Below are positions 6,571 to 9,601 of a stretch of 9,601 nucleotides of DNA, piece by piece. The first letter of the stretch is position 1. The number at the start of each line of letters is the position of its first letter. This stretch comes from JBBKXP01 sp038323615 (GTDB lineage Bacteria > Pseudomonadota > Alphaproteobacteria > Rhodobacterales > Rhodobacteraceae): contig JBBQHC010000119.1 of the NCBI GenBank assembly GCA_038323615.1, positions 1 to 9,601 on the forward strand, given 5' to 3'. The notes beneath the pieces are model-generated. The model worked only from the letters and a program-made list of their open reading frames with translations, did no database searches and was not told the DNA's origin. A program made the translations under genes and the position numbers.

Positions 6571-6600
6571 CGCGCAACCGAAAGGCGTGCAACCGAAAGG
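6571..6600. repeat. Two-copy 15-bp tandem repeat upstream of olsB
   Basis: Two head-to-tail copies, CGCGCAACCGAAAGG (6571-6585) and CGTGCAACCGAAAGG (6586-6600), differ at one base. They sit in the 77-bp gap between the DUF3553 stop and the olsB start; the nearer copy ends 11 bp from the olsB ATG. On the olsB strand each copy reads CCTTTCGGTTG. The repeat could be a chance duplication, a paired protein site, or a leader element affecting olsB translation. No start or stop codon makes it part of a convincing gene. Confidence 0.8.
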
Positions 6601-6636
6601 ATTGACTCCCGCTCTGCCTCGACTACCGTAGGTTGT

Positions 6637-6825
6637 TCACGTTTCATCTGCGGCGACTATTTCCAGCATGACCCTGCCCCCGTCCAACACAACCTTGCCC
6701 GCCTCACGAAAGTTGACGGTGATCTTGCCGCCGATGTTGGATTGCACTTGCCCGACGCCCCATTCGGGCCGGTCCGGATGGCGTACCAACATGCCCGGTT
6801 CAAGGATCGCGTTTACACTTTGCAT
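6637..6825 (-). CDS. DUF3553 small protein
   Basis: A 62-residue protein that is almost entirely one DUF3553 domain. The core reads EPGMLVRHPDRPEWGVGQVQ (9-28), then IGGKITVNFREAGKVVLDG (31-49). The pattern of V-x-H-P, W/F-G-x-G-x-V, G-x-K, V-x-F and G-x-K-V resembles the Tudor/SH3-like tail of UvrD/PcrA helicases and CarD-like proteins, where it contacts RNA polymerase; that link is inferred from the pattern, and the role of the free-standing protein is unknown. The ATG at 6825 is preferred because the domain begins right after it and GGGAAA lies a few bases upstream. Starts at 6849 or 6900 would add 8 or 25 residues and would cover or overlap the chpT start. It is divergent from chpT (24 bp between starts) and upstream of olsBA on the same strand. 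Confidence 0.8.
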   Translation of the reverse strand: MQSVNAILEPGMLVRHPDRPEWGVGQVQSNIGGKITVNFREAGKVVLDGGRVMLEIVAADET

Positions 6826-6849
6826 AGGTTTCCCGTCTATGTGGGCCAT

Positions 6850-7442
6850 ATGAAAGCCCGTGTCGATCTTGGGGCCCTGATCGGGTCGCGCATTTGCCAT
6901 GACCTTGTCAGCCCTCTGGGGGCGATTGGCAATGGGGTGGAACTGTTGGGGCTGACCGGGATTGCCGAAAGCCCGGAAATGGCGCTGATCGCAGAAAGTG
7001 TCGCCAGCGCCAACGCCAGGATCAGGTTTTTCAGGGTCGCCTTTGGTGCCGCCGACGATGGTCAGGGGATGTCACGAGCTGACATTGCAGGCATTCTGGG
7101 CGCGGTGGCGCGCGGCGGGCGGTTGTCCTATGTCTGGGAACCGGCCGACCAGCAGCCTCGGACCGACGTGCGCATTGTCTTTCTGTTGCTGCTCTGCATG
7201 GAGACCGCGCTGCCCTTGGGTGGTCATATTGACGTACGCCGAATTGGCGCGGTCTGGGAAATTATCGGCGAGGGGCGGCGGGTGGCGATCGACGCGCCGC
7301 TGTGGGACAGCCTGACCAATTCACGCGCACGGCCCAATATTTCAGCGGCGCAGGTGCAATTCGCCCTGCTGCCCGAGGTGTTGGTGCAGTCCCAACGCAT
7401 ACTTTCTCTGGACCTGGGGGCAGACCGGATCGTCGCGCGGTT

Positions 7443-7446
<4 letters not shown>
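6850..7446 (+). CDS. chpT: Histidine phosphotransferase ChpT
   Basis: A 198-residue phosphotransfer protein. ChpT takes phosphate from the hybrid kinase CckA and passes it to CtrA and CpdR; in Rhodobacterales this relay affects motility, gene transfer agents and cell division. The dimerisation/phosphotransfer helix is clear: LIGSRICHDLVSPLGAIGNG (10-29), with His17 as the phosphorylated residue. It is followed by the family's degenerate kinase-like second domain, with stretches such as GQGMSRADIAGILGAVARGG (71-90) and IVFLLLLCMETALPLGGHID (109-128); no ATP-binding motifs are visible. The ATG at 6850 gives a typical N-terminus close to the His helix, although the ribosome site is poor. A GTG at 6841 is the alternative. 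TTTACA at 6812-6817 resembles a -35 box, but no good -10 follows. The TAA stop overlaps the proA stop by 4 bp of coding sequence on the opposite strand. Confidence 0.9.
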
Positions 7447-8707
<1,261 letters not shown>

Positions 8708-8708
<1 letters not shown>

Positions 8709-9601
8709 CAGGTCACCATATCGTCGCGGTGGATCAGGGCAGCGCGGCCTTTGTAACCCAGCAACGCCTCGATGTCTGCACTGCGCCGACCCTTGATCTG
8801 TTGGGTTTCGGACGCCGTATAGCGGGTCAGACCAAATCCCAACCGGGTGCCATTGGCCGAAAGAATGGTCACCGGGTCACCGCGCCCAAACCGGCCCGCG
8901 ACGCCCGTGACGCCAGCGGGCAGCAACGATTTTCCTGCGGCGAGCGCAGTTTCCGCCCCGGCATCGACGGTAATCTCGCCCTTGGGCTTCATCGCCGCGA
9001 TCCAGCGTTTGCGGGCTGCCTGCGGGTCGGTCTGCGCCGGAAACCACGTGGCGCGCGCGCCATTTTCAAGCGTTTTCAAGGGGTTCAGTGGAGACCCTAA
9101 CGTGATGCACATGGCACACCCGGCCTCGGTCGCGACCCGTGCTGCCATCAGCTTGGTTTTCATCCCGCCCTTGGACAGACCTGATCCGGCATCGCCCGCC
9201 ATCGCTTCGATCTGCGGGGTAATTTTATCAATGATCGGATAGTGCTGCGCATCGGTCTTGATGTGTGGATTGCTGTCATAAAAACCATCGACATCCGACA
9301 ACAGGATCAGTTGATCCGCCCCGACAGTCACTGCCACTTGGGCGGCAAGACGATCGTTGTCACCGAACCGGATCTCATCGGTCGCCACCGTATCGTTTTC
9401 GTTGACGATGGGGGTCACGCCCAGCCCGAGCAACGTTTCCATCGTCGCCCGGCTGTTCAGATAGCGCCGCCTGTCGGTGGAATCCTCAAGCGTGACAAGC
9501 ACTTGTCCGGTGATGATACCATGAGGGGCCAGCACCTCCTCATATGCACGCGCCAACCGGATCTGGCCGACCGCCGCCGCCGCCTGCGATTGTTCGAGTG
9601 C
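8708..9601 (-). CDS. proB: Glutamate 5-kinase, 5' end beyond the window
   Basis: The visible 297 residues are the C-terminal part of ProB, which phosphorylates glutamate with ATP to start proline synthesis and is usually feedback-inhibited by proline. The frame enters from the right edge with ALEQSQAAAAVGQIRLARAY, the conserved QAAAAVGQ block. It continues with NENDTVATDEIRFGDNDRLA (substrate pocket), LLSDVDGFYDSNP and GLSKGGMKTKLMAARVA (amino-acid kinase fold and nucleotide loop). The last 90 residues or so, from about KGEITVDAGAE, form the PUA domain found in long ProB proteins. Compared with the usual length of about 370 residues, some 70-85 N-terminal residues are missing because of the window edge, not because of a break. 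The stop overlaps the proA start by one base. The next gene upstream cannot be seen. Confidence 0.96.

Noticed and set aside
6560..6592. TTG start for olsB adding 11 residues
   Set aside because: No ribosome site, a rare start codon, and the added residues come from the tandem repeat; the ATG at 6559 gives a family-like N-terminus.
6623..6631. CTACCGTAG near-palindrome after the DUF3553 gene as a terminator
   Set aside because: The stem is only 4 bp around a single central base, with no T-tract, so it cannot form a useful hairpin.
6562..6849. N-terminal extension of chpT by 96 codons
   Set aside because: The frame is open but runs antisense through the DUF3553 gene and into the olsB leader; ChpT proteins begin only a few residues before the SRICHD helix, as with the ATG at 6850.

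Overview
The window looks like ordinary chromosomal DNA from an alphaproteobacterium, most likely in the Rhodobacterales/Roseobacter group. The DNA is GC-rich and tightly packed. It carries a ChpT-type histidine phosphotransferase, a COX15-type haem A synthase, an ornithine-lipid acyltransferase pair and a small DUF3553 protein, a combination typical of that group. No mobile element, CRISPR array, tRNA, rRNA or phage gene was seen.

Layout. 1-451 (+) is the 3' end of a crotonase-family gene. It converges on a minus-strand run, trmJ (3916-3182), ctaA/cox15 (3122-1977) and an M32 carboxypeptidase (1980-511), whose last two genes share an ATGA overlap. Divergent from trmJ, a TfoX N-terminal-domain gene (3985-4338) and a divergent ThiE-like gene (4375-4992) run on the plus strand. 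The ThiE-like gene meets the next minus-strand run tail to tail with a 4-bp overlap. That run is DUF3553 (6825-6637), olsB (6559-5801) and olsA/plsC (5804-4989), again with an ATGA overlap between the last two. Divergent from the DUF3553 gene, chpT (6850-7446) converges with a 4-bp overlap on proA (8708-7443). proA is joined through a TGATG junction to proB, which runs off the right edge.

How the genes work together. proB and proA give the first two steps of proline synthesis. olsB and olsA give the two acylations that make ornithine lipids, a phosphorus-free membrane lipid class. ctaA makes haem A for aa3-type cytochrome oxidase. trmJ modifies tRNA. chpT is the phosphotransfer hub between CckA and CtrA/CpdR.

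I found no convincing new multi-gene system. The points worth a second look are two enzyme-family members that lack expected catalytic residues (the crotonase and the ThiE-like protein), the free-standing DUF3553 protein head to head with chpT, a 15-bp tandem repeat in front of olsB, paired hairpins at the first convergent junction, and the repeated use of overlapping stops and starts.
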